Assembly: GCA_902771735.1 (NCBI GenBank)
Contig: CACXXO010000015.1
Coordinates: 1-54,535 of the forward strand
Source of the DNA: an uncultured Bacteroidota bacterium
GTDB taxonomy: Bacteria; Bacteroidota; Bacteroidia; Bacteroidales; P3
DNA length: 54,535 nt
Reading direction: 5' to 3'
The notes below the pieces were generated by a model. The model did not search any database and was not told the DNA's origin. It worked only from the letters and a program-made list of their open reading frames with translations. Position 1 is the stretch's first letter, and every line of letters starts with the position of its first letter. Position numbers and translations under genes: made by a program. Below are positions 1 to 8,644 of this stretch, one piece after another.

Positions 1-137
1 TTCATCCGTCGCAACAGTTCACGCACGGCAGCTTGTTCTGCCTGGTTGTCGTATTGTCGCCAGCAGTCTTGTATCGTCATACGCTCACAACCATAGTCGC
101 AGGTGCTCGTGGTCACCTTATACTTCAAGTTGTACAT
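1..137 (-). CDS. Hypothetical protein, 3' end beyond window
   Basis: Open frame from an ATG at 137-135 to the left edge, 45 codons visible and still open. The peptide starts MYNLKYKVTT and contains Cys13, Cys17 and Cys25 with a Gln/Arg-rich second half. It begins 2 bp after the stop codon of the flavodoxin-type gene, so the two are probably co-transcribed. I do not recognise the family, and the visible part is too short to assign a function. It is called because of the tight spacing and absence of stops; a chance open frame of this length is possible. Confidence 0.5.
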   Translation of the reverse strand, partial: MYNLKYKVTTSTCDYGCERMTIQDCWRQYDNQAEQAAVRELLRRM

Positions 138-139
138 AC

Positions 140-802
140 TTACTCCTGTTTTGCATCTGTCGCCAGCCGCTTGCCGAGCTCATAGGCCTTCTGCAGGTTC
201 TGTGGGAACTGCGTCTCACGCACACGGGCTTTGCGCTCCTCGGGGAGCATGGCGGCGTCGTAGCGGCTGTAGTCGTTGAACTGGTAAGTGTCGAAACTGT
301 AGAACACTTCCGTGGGGCCGAACATGCCCAGTTGGCGGGCGCTGGTGTCCATCAGGATGTGGTAGTTGTTGGCACGGTACACCTCCTCGTCAGGGCAGTT
401 CATGGTGAAGATGGTGGCCGAGCGCTTCGGCTTGTTGACTACGGGGTGGCTGAAGTCGGAGTAGTTGACCGCCGGGAAGATGAGCCGCTCCATGAAGGCG
501 CGAAGCCCCGCCGTGGGGTAGCCGCAGTAGACGGGCGAGCCGCACACCAGCACATCGGCTTCGACGGCGCGTTCCATGACGGATTTCAGGTCGTCGGGGA
601 AAGAGCATACACCTTTCCTGCCGCCCTTCACCTTGCAGGCGAAGCAGCTCATGCAGCCTTTGTAGTTCATGTTGCGGTCGTAGAGGTTAACCATCTCCAC
701 CTCGGCACCAGCCTCGCTGGCACCCTCCATGGCGCGCTGCAGCAGCTGCGCCGTGTTGAAGTTCTTACGGGGACTCCCGTTGATGAATAATGCTTTTACC
801 AT
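140..802 (-). CDS. Flavodoxin-fold NAD(P)H:FMN reductase-like protein
   Basis: A 220-residue protein of the flavodoxin/NADPH-dependent FMN reductase superfamily, expected to be cytosolic and to bind FMN. The N-terminal strand and phosphate-binding loop (INGSPRKNFNT, residues 7-17) is the family signature. Cys50, Cys53, Cys56 and Cys66 form a CX2CX2CX9C cluster resembling the iron-sulfur flavoprotein motif, which could hold a [4Fe-4S] cluster; the last spacing is longer than the usual 4-7, so this is uncertain. The segment VCGSPVYCGYPTAG is the typical second flavin-binding loop. Physiological substrate cannot be read from the sequence. It is followed 2 bp later by the partial gene at the left edge. 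Confidence 0.85.
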   Translation of the reverse strand: MVKALFINGSPRKNFNTAQLLQRAMEGASEAGAEVEMVNLYDRNMNYKGCMSCFACKVKGGRKGVCSFPDDLKSVMERAVEADVLVCGSPVYCGYPTAGLRAFMERLIFPAVNYSDFSHPVVNKPKRSATIFTMNCPDEEVYRANNYHILMDTSARQLGMFGPTEVFYSFDTYQFNDYSRYDAAMLPEERKARVRETQFPQNLQKAYELGKRLATDAKQE

Positions 803-890
803 AACATAACTATTAACGACAGAAAGCCGGAATTATTGCATTGCTTGCCGTGATACAGCGTAAGCCGCAATGTGAGAAGACCCAACACCA

Positions 891-924
891 TAAAAAAGGA
901 CTACCCGGAGAAACCGGGCAGTCC
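891..924 (-). terminator. Rho-independent terminator of rpsO
   Basis: Inverted repeat 898-908 / 914-924 (GGACT and CCCGG arms, one mismatch) followed on the minus strand by a run of six T (897-892). It lies about 65 nt after the rpsO stop codon. Confidence 0.85.
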
Positions 925-987
925 CAACCATAACCAAATAAATATGAAAAACTATTTTTTCGTGTGTAAGAACAACTTGCAGCGCGG

Positions 988-1257
988 TTATTTACGCAGG
1001 CCAAGCTGTTTGACGATGGCGCGGTAGCGCTCGATGTCGGTCTCTTTCAAATAGTCGAGCATCTTGCGGCGCTTGCCGACGAGGCCGACGAGGGCGCGCT
1101 CGGAAACCTGGTCCTTCTTGTGCTGCTTCATGAGCTCGGTGAGGTGCTGGATGCGATAGGTGAAAAGGGCGATCTGTCCTTCGGCGCTACCGGTATCTTT
1201 TGCTGATTTGCCATACTGGGCAAAGATTTCTTCTTTCTTCTCTTTTGTCAGATACAT
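988..1257 (-). CDS. rpsO: 30S ribosomal protein S15 (bacterial uS15)
   Basis: 89 residues, the normal length for S15, starting MYLTKEKKEEIFAQYG and including the conserved DTGSAEGQIALFTYRI segment (about residues 20-36) and the C-terminal GLVGKRRKMLDYL block (about 58-70). It binds the central domain of 16S rRNA early in small-subunit assembly. It is a single-gene unit here: a full promoter lies at 1306-1337 and a terminator follows at 891-924. Autoregulation by S15 binding to its leader is known in other bacteria, but I see no clear leader structure here. Confidence 0.98.
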   Translation of the reverse strand: MYLTKEKKEEIFAQYGKSAKDTGSAEGQIALFTYRIQHLTELMKQHKKDQVSERALVGLVGKRRKMLDYLKETDIERYRAIVKQLGLRK

Positions 1258-1305
1258 AACGTGTTACGTTTATTTTTTTCTATTATTTATGTTCTTATTT
1301 CGGAT

Positions 1306-1337
1306 GCAAAGATACAACTATTCTACAAACTGACAAA
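1306..1337 (-). promoter_or_regulatory. Promoter of rpsO
   Basis: Bacteroidota-type promoter on the minus strand: -7 box TATCTTTG (reverse complement of 1307-1314) and -33 box TTTG (reverse complement of 1334-1337) with 19 nt between. It leaves a leader of roughly 45 nt before the rpsO ATG. Confidence 0.8.
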
Positions 1338-1455
1338 ATATTTCTGAAAGAAATAGCATGTTTAACGTTTATTAAGAAAGTTCACGCCCCGCAAAACAAA
1401 GTTTAGAGAAATGGAAAAACAGTCCAAAACGGCAAATACCGGGTAAGTACTAACT

Positions 1456-1545
1456 ACCTATAAACCACCTATCAACTCCCTACCAACTCCTACCATGGTA
1501 GGAGTTGGTAGGGAGTTGATAGGGCGATGATTGGTAGATGATGTT
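1456..1545. repeat. 11-nt phased palindromic element A
   Basis: Contains a perfect 56-bp palindrome with no loop (1468-1523, centred between 1495 and 1496). CTCC boxes in the left arm (TCC starting at 77/88 of the 1400s) and GGAG boxes in the right arm (1501, 1512) are spaced exactly 11 nt. It lies between the HIT terminator and the rpsO promoter, apparently outside both transcripts. Related elements occur at 20895, 34395, 38880 and 48398. Confidence 0.85.
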
Positions 1546-1597
1546 TAGGGGGTGCAAACGTGGGGTTTCATCTTTTTTCGAGGGAGGAGAGCGAGGT

Positions 1598-1630
1598 AAA
1601 AAAAAAAACGCCCTGCAGGATGCAGGACGT
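1598..1630 (-). terminator. Rho-independent terminator of greA-HIT
   Basis: Stem 1608-1617 / 1621-1630 (10 bp, one G-U pair, 3-nt loop GGA/TCC) followed on the minus strand by a run of about 11 T (1608-1598). It starts 27 nt after the HIT gene stop. Confidence 0.9.
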
Positions 1631-1657
1631 ATATAAAGTGAACAAAACGATCACCCC

Positions 1658-2050
1658 CTACTCGATGGCAGCGGCGATTTCGGCGGCCAAGGCCTTAAGC
1701 TCGTCGGCCGACATTTCGACATGGTGACCGAAATTGAGGTCGCCGGGGCGATTCAAGGGCATGAGGTGGATGTGGACGTGGGGAACATCGATACCGACTA
1801 CGGCTTCGCCGATTTTTATGCAGGGGCATACTTTCTTCAAGCCTTTGGCAACACGCTTGGCGAAAAGGTGAAGCTCGGTGAAGAGTTCATCGTCGAGGTC
1901 GAAGATATAATCGACTTCACGTTTGGGGATGCAGAGCACATGGCCACGAACCACGGGGTTGATGTCGAGGAAGGCGAAGCAGTGTTCGGTTTCGGCCACT
2001 TTGTAGCAGGGGATTTCACCTGCCACTATTTTGCTGAAAATGGTTGCCAT
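1658..2050 (-). CDS. HIT family hydrolase (HINT-like)
   Basis: 130 residues, standard for the HIT family of nucleotide-binding hydrolases. The histidine triad is visible as HVHIHLMPL at residues 91-99 (His91, His93, His95), and the N-terminal IFSKIVAGEIPCYKV segment is the usual HINT start. Members hydrolyse nucleoside phosphoramidates or related dinucleotides; the exact substrate cannot be assigned. The start codon is 2 bp after the greA stop, so the two form an operon read from right to left, ended by the terminator at 1598-1630. Confidence 0.93.
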   Translation of the reverse strand: MATIFSKIVAGEIPCYKVAETEHCFAFLDINPVVRGHVLCIPKREVDYIFDLDDELFTELHLFAKRVAKGLKKVCPCIKIGEAVVGIDVPHVHIHLMPLNRPGDLNFGHHVEMSADELKALAAEIAAAIE

Positions 2051-2052
2051 AA

Positions 2053-2526
2053 TTATCGTTCAATCTTGATCAGTTCGAAATTCATTTTGCCTGCAGGTAC
2101 ATTGACTTCAACGACATCGCCCACTTTGTGGCCGAGGAAGGCCGAGGCAAAGGGAGAGGTGATGGAAATCTTGCCCTGTTTGAGATTAGCCTCGCTCTCG
2201 GGGACAATGGTGTAGGTCTGCTGCATCTTGTTTTTGACGTTGCGGATGGTGATGATGGAGAGGAGGAGGACCTTGGAGGTGTCGATTTTGGACTCGTCGA
2301 GAAGGCGGGCATTGGCCACGAGATCCTGCAGTTTGGAGATACGTGCCTCGAGGTGGCCTTGAGCCTCCTTGGCAGCATCGTATTCGGCGTTCTCGCTGAG
2401 ATCGCCCTTGTCGCGTGCTTCGGCAATGGCGGCCGAGGCTGCGGGGCGCTCGACAGCAATGAGGTGGTGGAGTTCGTCTTTGAGCTTCTGCAAGCCTTCT
2501 TCACTGTAATATTTGATTTCTGACAT
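2053..2526 (-). CDS. greA: Transcription elongation factor GreA
   Basis: 157 residues, typical length. The N-terminal coiled-coil domain (about 1-75, with LKDELHHLIAVERP and the conserved acidic tip region ARDKGDLSENAEYDAAKEAQ) and the C-terminal FKBP-like domain (about 80-157, ending FASAFLGHKVGDVVEVNVPAGKM) are both intact. GreA enters the secondary channel of backtracked RNA polymerase and stimulates transcript cleavage. It is the first gene of a greA-HIT operon. Between it and the upstream terminator at 2553-2582 only about 25 bp remain, so its promoter is either within that hairpin region or it depends on read-through; I did not find a convincing -7 box. Confidence 0.97.
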   Translation of the reverse strand: MSEIKYYSEEGLQKLKDELHHLIAVERPAASAAIAEARDKGDLSENAEYDAAKEAQGHLEARISKLQDLVANARLLDESKIDTSKVLLLSIITIRNVKNKMQQTYTIVPESEANLKQGKISITSPFASAFLGHKVGDVVEVNVPAGKMNFELIKIER

Positions 2527-2542
2527 GTCGGTTTTTATTGGG

Positions 2543-2582
2543 TTTTAAAAAGTGGGAAAGGCTTGTTTCGAAGCCTTTCCCA
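2543..2582 (-). terminator. Rho-independent terminator after PorV-like gene
   Basis: Perfect 12-bp stem 2553-2564 / 2571-2582 with a 6-nt loop, followed on the minus strand by CTTTTTAAAA-type sequence. It closes the secDF-to-PorV operon 28 nt after the last stop codon. Confidence 0.85.
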
Positions 2583-2610
2583 ACAAGGATTATGTGTGTT
2601 CGTTCAGCTC

Positions 2611-3684
2611 TTAGAAACGGAAGCTGGCTCCAATCGAGTGGGTGCCCTTGAGAGGCGTGGCCGACTGATAGGAGTAGTTGACGGTGATACCAGTATTGTT
2701 ACCTTCTTTCTTGGACAGGGGGATGTCGACCGAGGCACCGGCGCAGATGCCGTTGACGGCGGTGGCCCTGTCGCTGTCGCTGAACATACCAGGCTGGAAG
2801 ATGTAACCGGCACGGAGCTGGAACATCTTGAGCAGGCTATACTCGAAACCGAGGGTATAGTTGTCGCGCAGGAAGGCGTTGGATGTGAAGGAGGCCGCCA
2901 CGGTGAGGCACTGGTCCCACTTCTCGAAGAGGAAGTCGTAGGAGAGACCAATGTTGAGGCAAGTGGGAAGCTCCATCTCGGCCGAACGGGTCTCAACGGT
3001 GAAGTTGTTGCCGGCGGTGTTGATCATCTGCAGGGAGAGACCTGTTCCGCCATAGCTCATCGAGGGACCCCAGTTCTTGAGGGAGATACCGAACTTGAGC
3101 TGGTCAAATTCACCGGTGACATACTGGATACCGGCATCGATGCCGAAACCGGAAGCCGAGACGTTGTCGGTGCTCTCAGTGACGAGTTTGATGACGGCGC
3201 CGCCATGGATGCTACGGGTGAAACTGTGGGCATAGGCCACGTTGATGTTCATGTAGCTGGGCGAGAAGGTACCGTTGGTGATTTCGGGATTCTCGTACTT
3301 GGTGACATCAATGTCGCCGAAGCCCATAGACATCACATAGGCACCCAGAACTCCGGCATCGAAGACACGGATACCGATACCAAAGGTATTGATGGTAGCA
3401 CCGCTGGTGAGGCCGCTACGGCCACCATAAAGCATGGTGTTGGCATAGGCCACCTCGACATTGCCCACGAAGGCAAGACCGGCGGCGTTGTTGAACATAG
3501 CCTCGAGGCCACGAACATTGGCGATGTTGACACCACCCCAACCGGTGCTGCGGGTCCAAGGATTGACGAGCAACTCGGAGGCACCCGCTGTTCCACGACG
3601 TTCATCGTTGCCGGCTTGGGCCGACGGAGCGGAAAGCGCCGTGAGAATCACTACTACAGCAAATATTCTTAATATTCTTTTCAT
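2611..3684 (-). CDS. PorV/PorQ family outer-membrane barrel protein
   Basis: 357 residues with a signal peptide (MKRILRIFAVVVILTALSAP..., cleavage near AQA at about residue 24) and a mature part rich in alternating beta-strand sequence that ends in Phe (GASFRF), as outer-membrane barrels do. The segment GTAGASELLVNP...GWGGVNIANVRGLEAMFNNAAGLAF (about 32-75) matches the N-terminal hatch region of PorV/PorQ proteins of the FadL superfamily. PorV shuttles T9SS cargo from the translocon to the attachment complex. As the last gene of an operon with a TonB receptor and a large surface protein, this is more likely a cargo-specific relative than the main PorV. Assignment to the family is firm; the partner is inferred from position. 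Confidence 0.85.
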   Translation of the reverse strand: MKRILRIFAVVVILTALSAPSAQAGNDERRGTAGASELLVNPWTRSTGWGGVNIANVRGLEAMFNNAAGLAFVGNVEVAYANTMLYGGRSGLTSGATINTFGIGIRVFDAGVLGAYVMSMGFGDIDVTKYENPEITNGTFSPSYMNINVAYAHSFTRSIHGGAVIKLVTESTDNVSASGFGIDAGIQYVTGEFDQLKFGISLKNWGPSMSYGGTGLSLQMINTAGNNFTVETRSAEMELPTCLNIGLSYDFLFEKWDQCLTVAASFTSNAFLRDNYTLGFEYSLLKMFQLRAGYIFQPGMFSDSDRATAVNGICAGASVDIPLSKKEGNNTGITVNYSYQSATPLKGTHSIGASFRF

Positions 3685-3716
3685 TTCTGTATTAATTTAG
3701 GTGTTATCAAACTGTA

Positions 3717-6700
3717 TTAGAAACCGAAAGAGTTGAGGTCGACGGGACGCATGGTGCCGAACCATTTGATGACTCGTTCACCGATGCCAGGAACTGTAAC
3801 GTGGATCAGATACATACCACCAGCGATGGGAATACCCGTCTGGTTGTGAAGATCCCAATCAACAGTGGTGTTCTCTGCGCCGATGCTTGCATCGCGAGTG
3901 ATTGCCGTAGGACCGAGGGTACGGACAAGGGTGCCGTCAACAGTGTAGATGCGGATGGTACAACCTTGTTTGACACCGTTCTCGACGCCGGTCGGCAGGT
4001 TGACGATGCGAACCTTGGTTTCGAGCTGGCTCGCGGTCTCATAAGAAGAATAACTGTAATAGGGGTTCGGCACCACATTGATGGCTCCGAGGATGGAATC
4101 GATGTATTCCTGACGTGCGTTGCTACGAGTGGCAAGGTTCTCGAGGACGGCATCCTCGGGGCCAAGCACGAACTGGTAGGCAGGCATCTCATGATTCTCG
4201 AGGGCGGCGCCGGCGCTAACGGTCGATGTGTGGTTGGCGCTCATGAAGGAACCATAAGGATTGCGGACGTTGATGTCGACAGTGACATCGCAAGGAATAT
4301 CCATGGGGTTGGTGAACTGATAACGCTGATTGACGAGAGGCATGTTGACCCAGGCAACAGAAGCGTAGAGCAGCGAGATGGAGTCACGCACCGGGATACG
4401 ACGGTCGTTGTACTTGGAGGTGAGACCATTTTTCAGCGTGGTGATACCGCCATCGGTGACAGTGGTCTGCATCATGCGTTCGAGCGACGAGAGCATCGTC
4501 ATAGCCCAACGACCAGCATCGTAGGACGGGGTGTAGTAATAAGTCATGTCGTTGGTACGGGTCTGCATGTTGTAGAAGGGCAGACGGGTGGCATTCATGA
4601 CATAGATGTAGTGGCGACCACCAATGACGTAGTTCTGAGTTCCTTCAATCATGGCGCCGTCGGGGTTCCAAATCATATCAGCACCGTTGTGCTGGATGTA
4701 ACGGGAATCCTCTCCGAACATGATGTTGAGGCGTTCGCCAGTGGTGATGTTGATGGCATAGCCCGGGAACCAACCCATACCGTTCTCGCAAATGTAAGCG
4801 GGGTTGTTGGGATCGGTAGTATCGGCGGGCACACCAAGCTGGGCGCAAGTCTTGCCTTCCTTGTTGACGGAAGCATGGCGACGGGCGCTGAATCGGCGGG
4901 CATTGCCCTCAGACTGGGTGAAGTCGTCGCATTGTTCGATGACCGGGCAGCGTGTCCACTTGGAAGTGTCGGCGGTGAAGACAACTCTTACGCTGGGCAC
5001 GTTGGCCAACGCGCTGAAGTGGATGGCCTTGCTATAAGTGTTGACCATGAGCTCACGCTCAAGTTTGTTTTTGTTCTTGCCCAACTCAGCGAGGGTGGCA
5101 TCATCGGCCATATAATAGGAATAGTTGAATCCGGGGTGGAAGGGCTGTGTGGAAACCAAGCCATAGGGGCTCCAGAATCCATAAACAACATCCTCAAACT
5201 GTTGCTCTTTATCGAGAGCCTCCGTGACGATACGGGCCTCGGTTCCATTACCAGACACCCAGAAGTGGAAGTAGTCCTCATCGAGGTAGGTCTCGGCAAC
5301 ATTGTACTTGGTGGTGAGGCTTTGGAAATCGACATAGGTGTTCTCTGCAAACTGAGCGCCGGAACGAATCCAGTTGTAGACGAAGTATGAGTCGTTATCG
5401 GCCACACCATAGAGCCACTGAGTGTTGTCGTTGCCATAGGTCATGCTGGAGGAAAGCAGGGCTCCGCGAGAGGCGCCACCCATCTTGAAGTTACCATTGG
5501 ACTCAAAGACAACATCGGAGGCAATGGGTTTGGGATTGACCAAGGTGACAGCAAGACCAAGGTCGAGGAAGAGCTGTTCGTTGAAACGACCAATGGAGAA
5601 GTCGGACCAAATGGTGTCGCGATAGTTCCAATGGCCATCGACATAAGACGAGTCGACATGACCGCCACCATCGCGAACGATGCACCAGCGAGTGGACTCC
5701 AGAATGGAGGTGGTGTCATTATCAGTGTTGACGAAGAGAATATTGAAACGGCCTTCGTGAATCTTCAACGGGTCGATGACGCGAACGTTGACAGGACCCT
5801 GATTCTCTTCATACATAGGATTGGCAATGATGCAGGGGTTGGTCATGTGGTGACGGTCGTCGCCAGAGGTATTGACACGTCCATCGAAACGACCGGGAGC
5901 CTTGGGCAGAAGGCCTTGAGTGGGATCGCCCATGAGGGTATCGATAGAGGCCTGGGAGAGGGCAAGGGTGAAACCACCGTTACCGTAGCCGCCGAGACGG
6001 ATGATACGAGGGCTCATGCCAAAGGCAGCCTGAGCCTGCTTACCGCCATCTTCGAAAACGGGGCTATGGGGAATAACAGTGATGGGCATGATACTACCGC
6101 CCTTCTCGTTCTTACGACCAGCGAGGTAAGGCTCTTTCTGACCATCGATGAAAGCAGCGTCGGTCTGGGAGAACTCTTTGTAACGGTTGTGGGCATAAGC
6201 GATGGCGACAAAATAGTATTCACGGTTGTTGACCAAGTTGGTGTTAACACCTGTGGCAAACTGGTCTTTGGTGATGCGGAACACATGCTGGATACCAGTG
6301 TTGGAACCCGGAACCTTGACAGTGCCGGAAAGGATACCGGTACGGGTGTCGGTGGTGTAGTTGATGAGGGTTCCAATACCCAACGACGGGCTGGGGTTGG
6401 TCTCACCGTTGATGACCGAGTCGTAGTAGTTCTCGATGTCGCACTGGGCAACGAGAGCGGCCTTGGTGGGATCGTCGATATCGGCGACCGAGCAGGAGGC
6501 ATCCTTCAACTGGTAAATCTGATAACCCTCAAAGCGGTAGTATATATCGTAGGGGTGGATGTTACCCTCTTCATCGGTATAAGAACTGGGGATGGAAGGA
6601 GAGGTCTCCATGTAGGACTCGCCATAGTTGTTGGAGGTGGGGTTCTCATAGGAGAGGTAAAGGATAACCTCGTTCTCAAGCTCCTGAGCGGAGAGCGTGG

Positions 6701-8618
6701 GAGCATCGGGACCGTCGAGGACCTTGAAGCAGTTTTCGAAGAGGCGCTGGCAAACGTCGTCAATCTGACGGAGCAGGGAGACGGAAGCCCAGTTGTCACC
6801 CGAGGTGGCCTGAGCAAAGGGGATACCCACCGTGATGTAGTTAAGAGCGCCAGGCTTCAGGGTGAAGGGGCCGGCCGACTGCATGAAACGGCGGTCACCA
6901 GGCTGGTTACCTGCATTGATTTCAGTCCAATCGTCGGCATGCTCGGACGGGATCTGACCATCGGTACCCCAATGCCAGGGGTCACTGTCATCGGGGAACA
7001 TGAAGTCGCACGAGAGACCACCGGCAGTGATACCATTGCCGCCATAGGTCATACGCTGACCGTTATTCCAAAAACCACGGAGGAGGTAGTAGTAGTCACT
7101 GGCCTTACTGGGCTCGGCATTGATACCGTTGACACTATTATTGTGGTACACAAAGCGGCGCATACCAAAACGCTCGTCGTCGGTGATATTGTTACCGAAG
7201 TTGACACCATTGATAGCGCAGTTGCCAATGGCATCGCCAGGAACAAAATACCAGCTATTGGGATCGAGGGCGAAGAAATCGTCGGCGTGATAGGAAATAT
7301 CGATGGTGTCGTAGACGATACGGCCTTTCGAGTCGAGAGAGTCAACATTGGTGCCGTTCTTCTTCAATTTATAACTGGCAAGAAGATTTCTGAGGGGTTC
7401 GGAACCGTTGCTCAAGATCCAAGGAATATTAATTTTAGGATTATCCTTTCCATCGGGATCCATGTAAGGACCCTGGAAGAAGTCGATACCGACTGCCGGA
7501 GGAATACCGGAATAGCTTCCGGAACCGGGGCCGTCACTACCATCACCATTGTAGCAGTAGCCGAGACCACGGCGGACATCGCATCCCACATAGTCGTCCC
7601 AAGCATAACCAAGGTCGGCGTCAACCCACTGGCTGAAGTAGGTGTCGCGGAGTTCATAAGTGGAACGGTTGATAATTTCGTAGGAATAGAAGGTCATGTC
7701 ATTGATACGGTCGTTGGTGGAGAAGGCAAAAGCCTGAGCACGAATTTCAAGACCAATGGGCTGGCCCTGGGTCTCAGTATGAGTGTTACCCATATCATTG
7801 AAGACCCACCAGATGGTTTGGTCGCCTTTCAGCACCTGGTCGGAAAGGATACCACCAGTGACGATATTCTGCTCGGTTTCCATAGTGGGGATGGAAACAG
7901 CTGCCAGTTCAGGATGACGCTGTTTGATGGTACGGGGGCAGAGGTCATTATTAAAGTCATAGTAGGGGTAGTCTCCATTGTGGGGATTATAGATACCATC
8001 ATTGTCGGCATCGAAGAAAGGAGCGAGATAGTTGGTGAGGTCGTCACCACCGTCACCGCTGGCCGGCCAGTTGAGAATGACCTCGGTGAGGTCATCGCCC
8101 GGATCAGACTTCTGGGTAACAGTGGAACCCGTGTAATCAAAGTGATCCATGAAGGCCAAAACTTCAGCCTTAGTGATGATGTAATGTTTGTCGTAATAGT
8201 TACAGACAGGGAGGTCAATGGAGGCGGTACCATTGATTTTCAGAGGACCGGGCCAATAGTCGTCACCCTCAGAGCCGAAACGGAGAGCGGCAATACGGAG
8301 CTGGTCGTTAACATCGGTACCACCAATCCACAGAGCTGCACAGAACAACGGACAGGTGTTGGAGTTCTTGGGCAGATGGTACTGGGCAATGCTGCCGTCG
8401 TACCACATGTTGCCATAGCCATTGATCAAAGCACGGACATTGTTAATGTTCAGCTCGGCCGTACTCTGAGCGCGCTTACAGGCTGCGGCCTTGGCTTTGA
8501 CAGCAGTGTTCTTCGCGTTGGAATTCTTGCTCCCGATATACTCGCGGGCCGATACCGACGGCGCAAAGGTAACCAGCAGCAAGGAGACCAATACTAATTT
8601 GCTATATATACTTTTCAT
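3717..8618 (-). CDS. Large secreted surface protein with T9SS-type C-terminal domain
   Basis: 1633 residues with a signal peptide (about 1-24). The region from about 55 to 110 (NNVRALINGYGNMWYDG ... ALWIGGTDVNDQLR) is shared, as I recall it, by a recurrent group of very large Bacteroidota surface proteins. A calcium-loop-like DADNDGIYNPHNGDYP follows near residue 205. The C-terminal part (about 1535-1633) has VVPNPYYSYSSYE, then a FlgD/T9SS-sorting-like fold (IRIYTVDGTLVRTL, GIPIAGGMYLIHV), but ends in an extra FGTMRPVDLNSFGF tail rather than the usual sorting-domain end. Enzymatic motifs were not recognised. It sits 26 bp after a TonB receptor and 32 bp before the PorV-type barrel, suggesting a surface complex. 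Confidence 0.85.
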   Translation of the reverse strand: MKSIYSKLVLVSLLLVTFAPSVSAREYIGSKNSNAKNTAVKAKAAACKRAQSTAELNINNVRALINGYGNMWYDGSIAQYHLPKNSNTCPLFCAALWIGGTDVNDQLRIAALRFGSEGDDYWPGPLKINGTASIDLPVCNYYDKHYIITKAEVLAFMDHFDYTGSTVTQKSDPGDDLTEVILNWPASGDGGDDLTNYLAPFFDADNDGIYNPHNGDYPYYDFNNDLCPRTIKQRHPELAAVSIPTMETEQNIVTGGILSDQVLKGDQTIWWVFNDMGNTHTETQGQPIGLEIRAQAFAFSTNDRINDMTFYSYEIINRSTYELRDTYFSQWVDADLGYAWDDYVGCDVRRGLGYCYNGDGSDGPGSGSYSGIPPAVGIDFFQGPYMDPDGKDNPKINIPWILSNGSEPLRNLLASYKLKKNGTNVDSLDSKGRIVYDTIDISYHADDFFALDPNSWYFVPGDAIGNCAINGVNFGNNITDDERFGMRRFVYHNNSVNGINAEPSKASDYYYLLRGFWNNGQRMTYGGNGITAGGLSCDFMFPDDSDPWHWGTDGQIPSEHADDWTEINAGNQPGDRRFMQSAGPFTLKPGALNYITVGIPFAQATSGDNWASVSLLRQIDDVCQRLFENCFKVLDGPDAPTLSAQELENEVILYLSYENPTSNNYGESYMETSPSIPSSYTDEEGNIHPYDIYYRFEGYQIYQLKDASCSVADIDDPTKAALVAQCDIENYYDSVINGETNPSPSLGIGTLINYTTDTRTGILSGTVKVPGSNTGIQHVFRITKDQFATGVNTNLVNNREYYFVAIAYAHNRYKEFSQTDAAFIDGQKEPYLAGRKNEKGGSIMPITVIPHSPVFEDGGKQAQAAFGMSPRIIRLGGYGNGGFTLALSQASIDTLMGDPTQGLLPKAPGRFDGRVNTSGDDRHHMTNPCIIANPMYEENQGPVNVRVIDPLKIHEGRFNILFVNTDNDTTSILESTRWCIVRDGGGHVDSSYVDGHWNYRDTIWSDFSIGRFNEQLFLDLGLAVTLVNPKPIASDVVFESNGNFKMGGASRGALLSSSMTYGNDNTQWLYGVADNDSYFVYNWIRSGAQFAENTYVDFQSLTTKYNVAETYLDEDYFHFWVSGNGTEARIVTEALDKEQQFEDVVYGFWSPYGLVSTQPFHPGFNYSYYMADDATLAELGKNKNKLERELMVNTYSKAIHFSALANVPSVRVVFTADTSKWTRCPVIEQCDDFTQSEGNARRFSARRHASVNKEGKTCAQLGVPADTTDPNNPAYICENGMGWFPGYAINITTGERLNIMFGEDSRYIQHNGADMIWNPDGAMIEGTQNYVIGGRHYIYVMNATRLPFYNMQTRTNDMTYYYTPSYDAGRWAMTMLSSLERMMQTTVTDGGITTLKNGLTSKYNDRRIPVRDSISLLYASVAWVNMPLVNQRYQFTNPMDIPCDVTVDINVRNPYGSFMSANHTSTVSAGAALENHEMPAYQFVLGPEDAVLENLATRSNARQEYIDSILGAINVVPNPYYSYSSYETASQLETKVRIVNLPTGVENGVKQGCTIRIYTVDGTLVRTLGPTAITRDASIGAENTTVDWDLHNQTGIPIAGGMYLIHVTVPGIGERVIKWFGTMRPVDLNSFGF

Positions 8619-8644
8619 CTTTATAATATTTTATCGCGTTAGGA

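Larger units (their letters stand above)
1258..1657. other. 400-bp intergenic region
   Basis: Holds, from left to right, the rpsO 5' leader and promoter, about 115 bp of AT-rich sequence without a recognisable gene, palindromic element A (1456-1545), and the HIT gene terminator (1598-1630). No open frame with coding character was seen. Confidence 0.7.

Noticed and set aside
1420-1436. TCCAAAACGGCA similar to the 16-bp shared site
   Set aside because: Only part of the site matches, the ACGGA direct repeat is missing and no promoter lies at the required distance.
2563-3672. 369-codon plus-strand open frame opposite the PorV-type gene
   Set aside because: Antisense shadow; the minus-strand frame has the signal peptide and family motifs.
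5631-8597. 988-codon plus-strand open frame
   Set aside because: Lies entirely opposite the 1633-residue surface protein gene; composition is typical of an antisense shadow and no start signal or domain is present.
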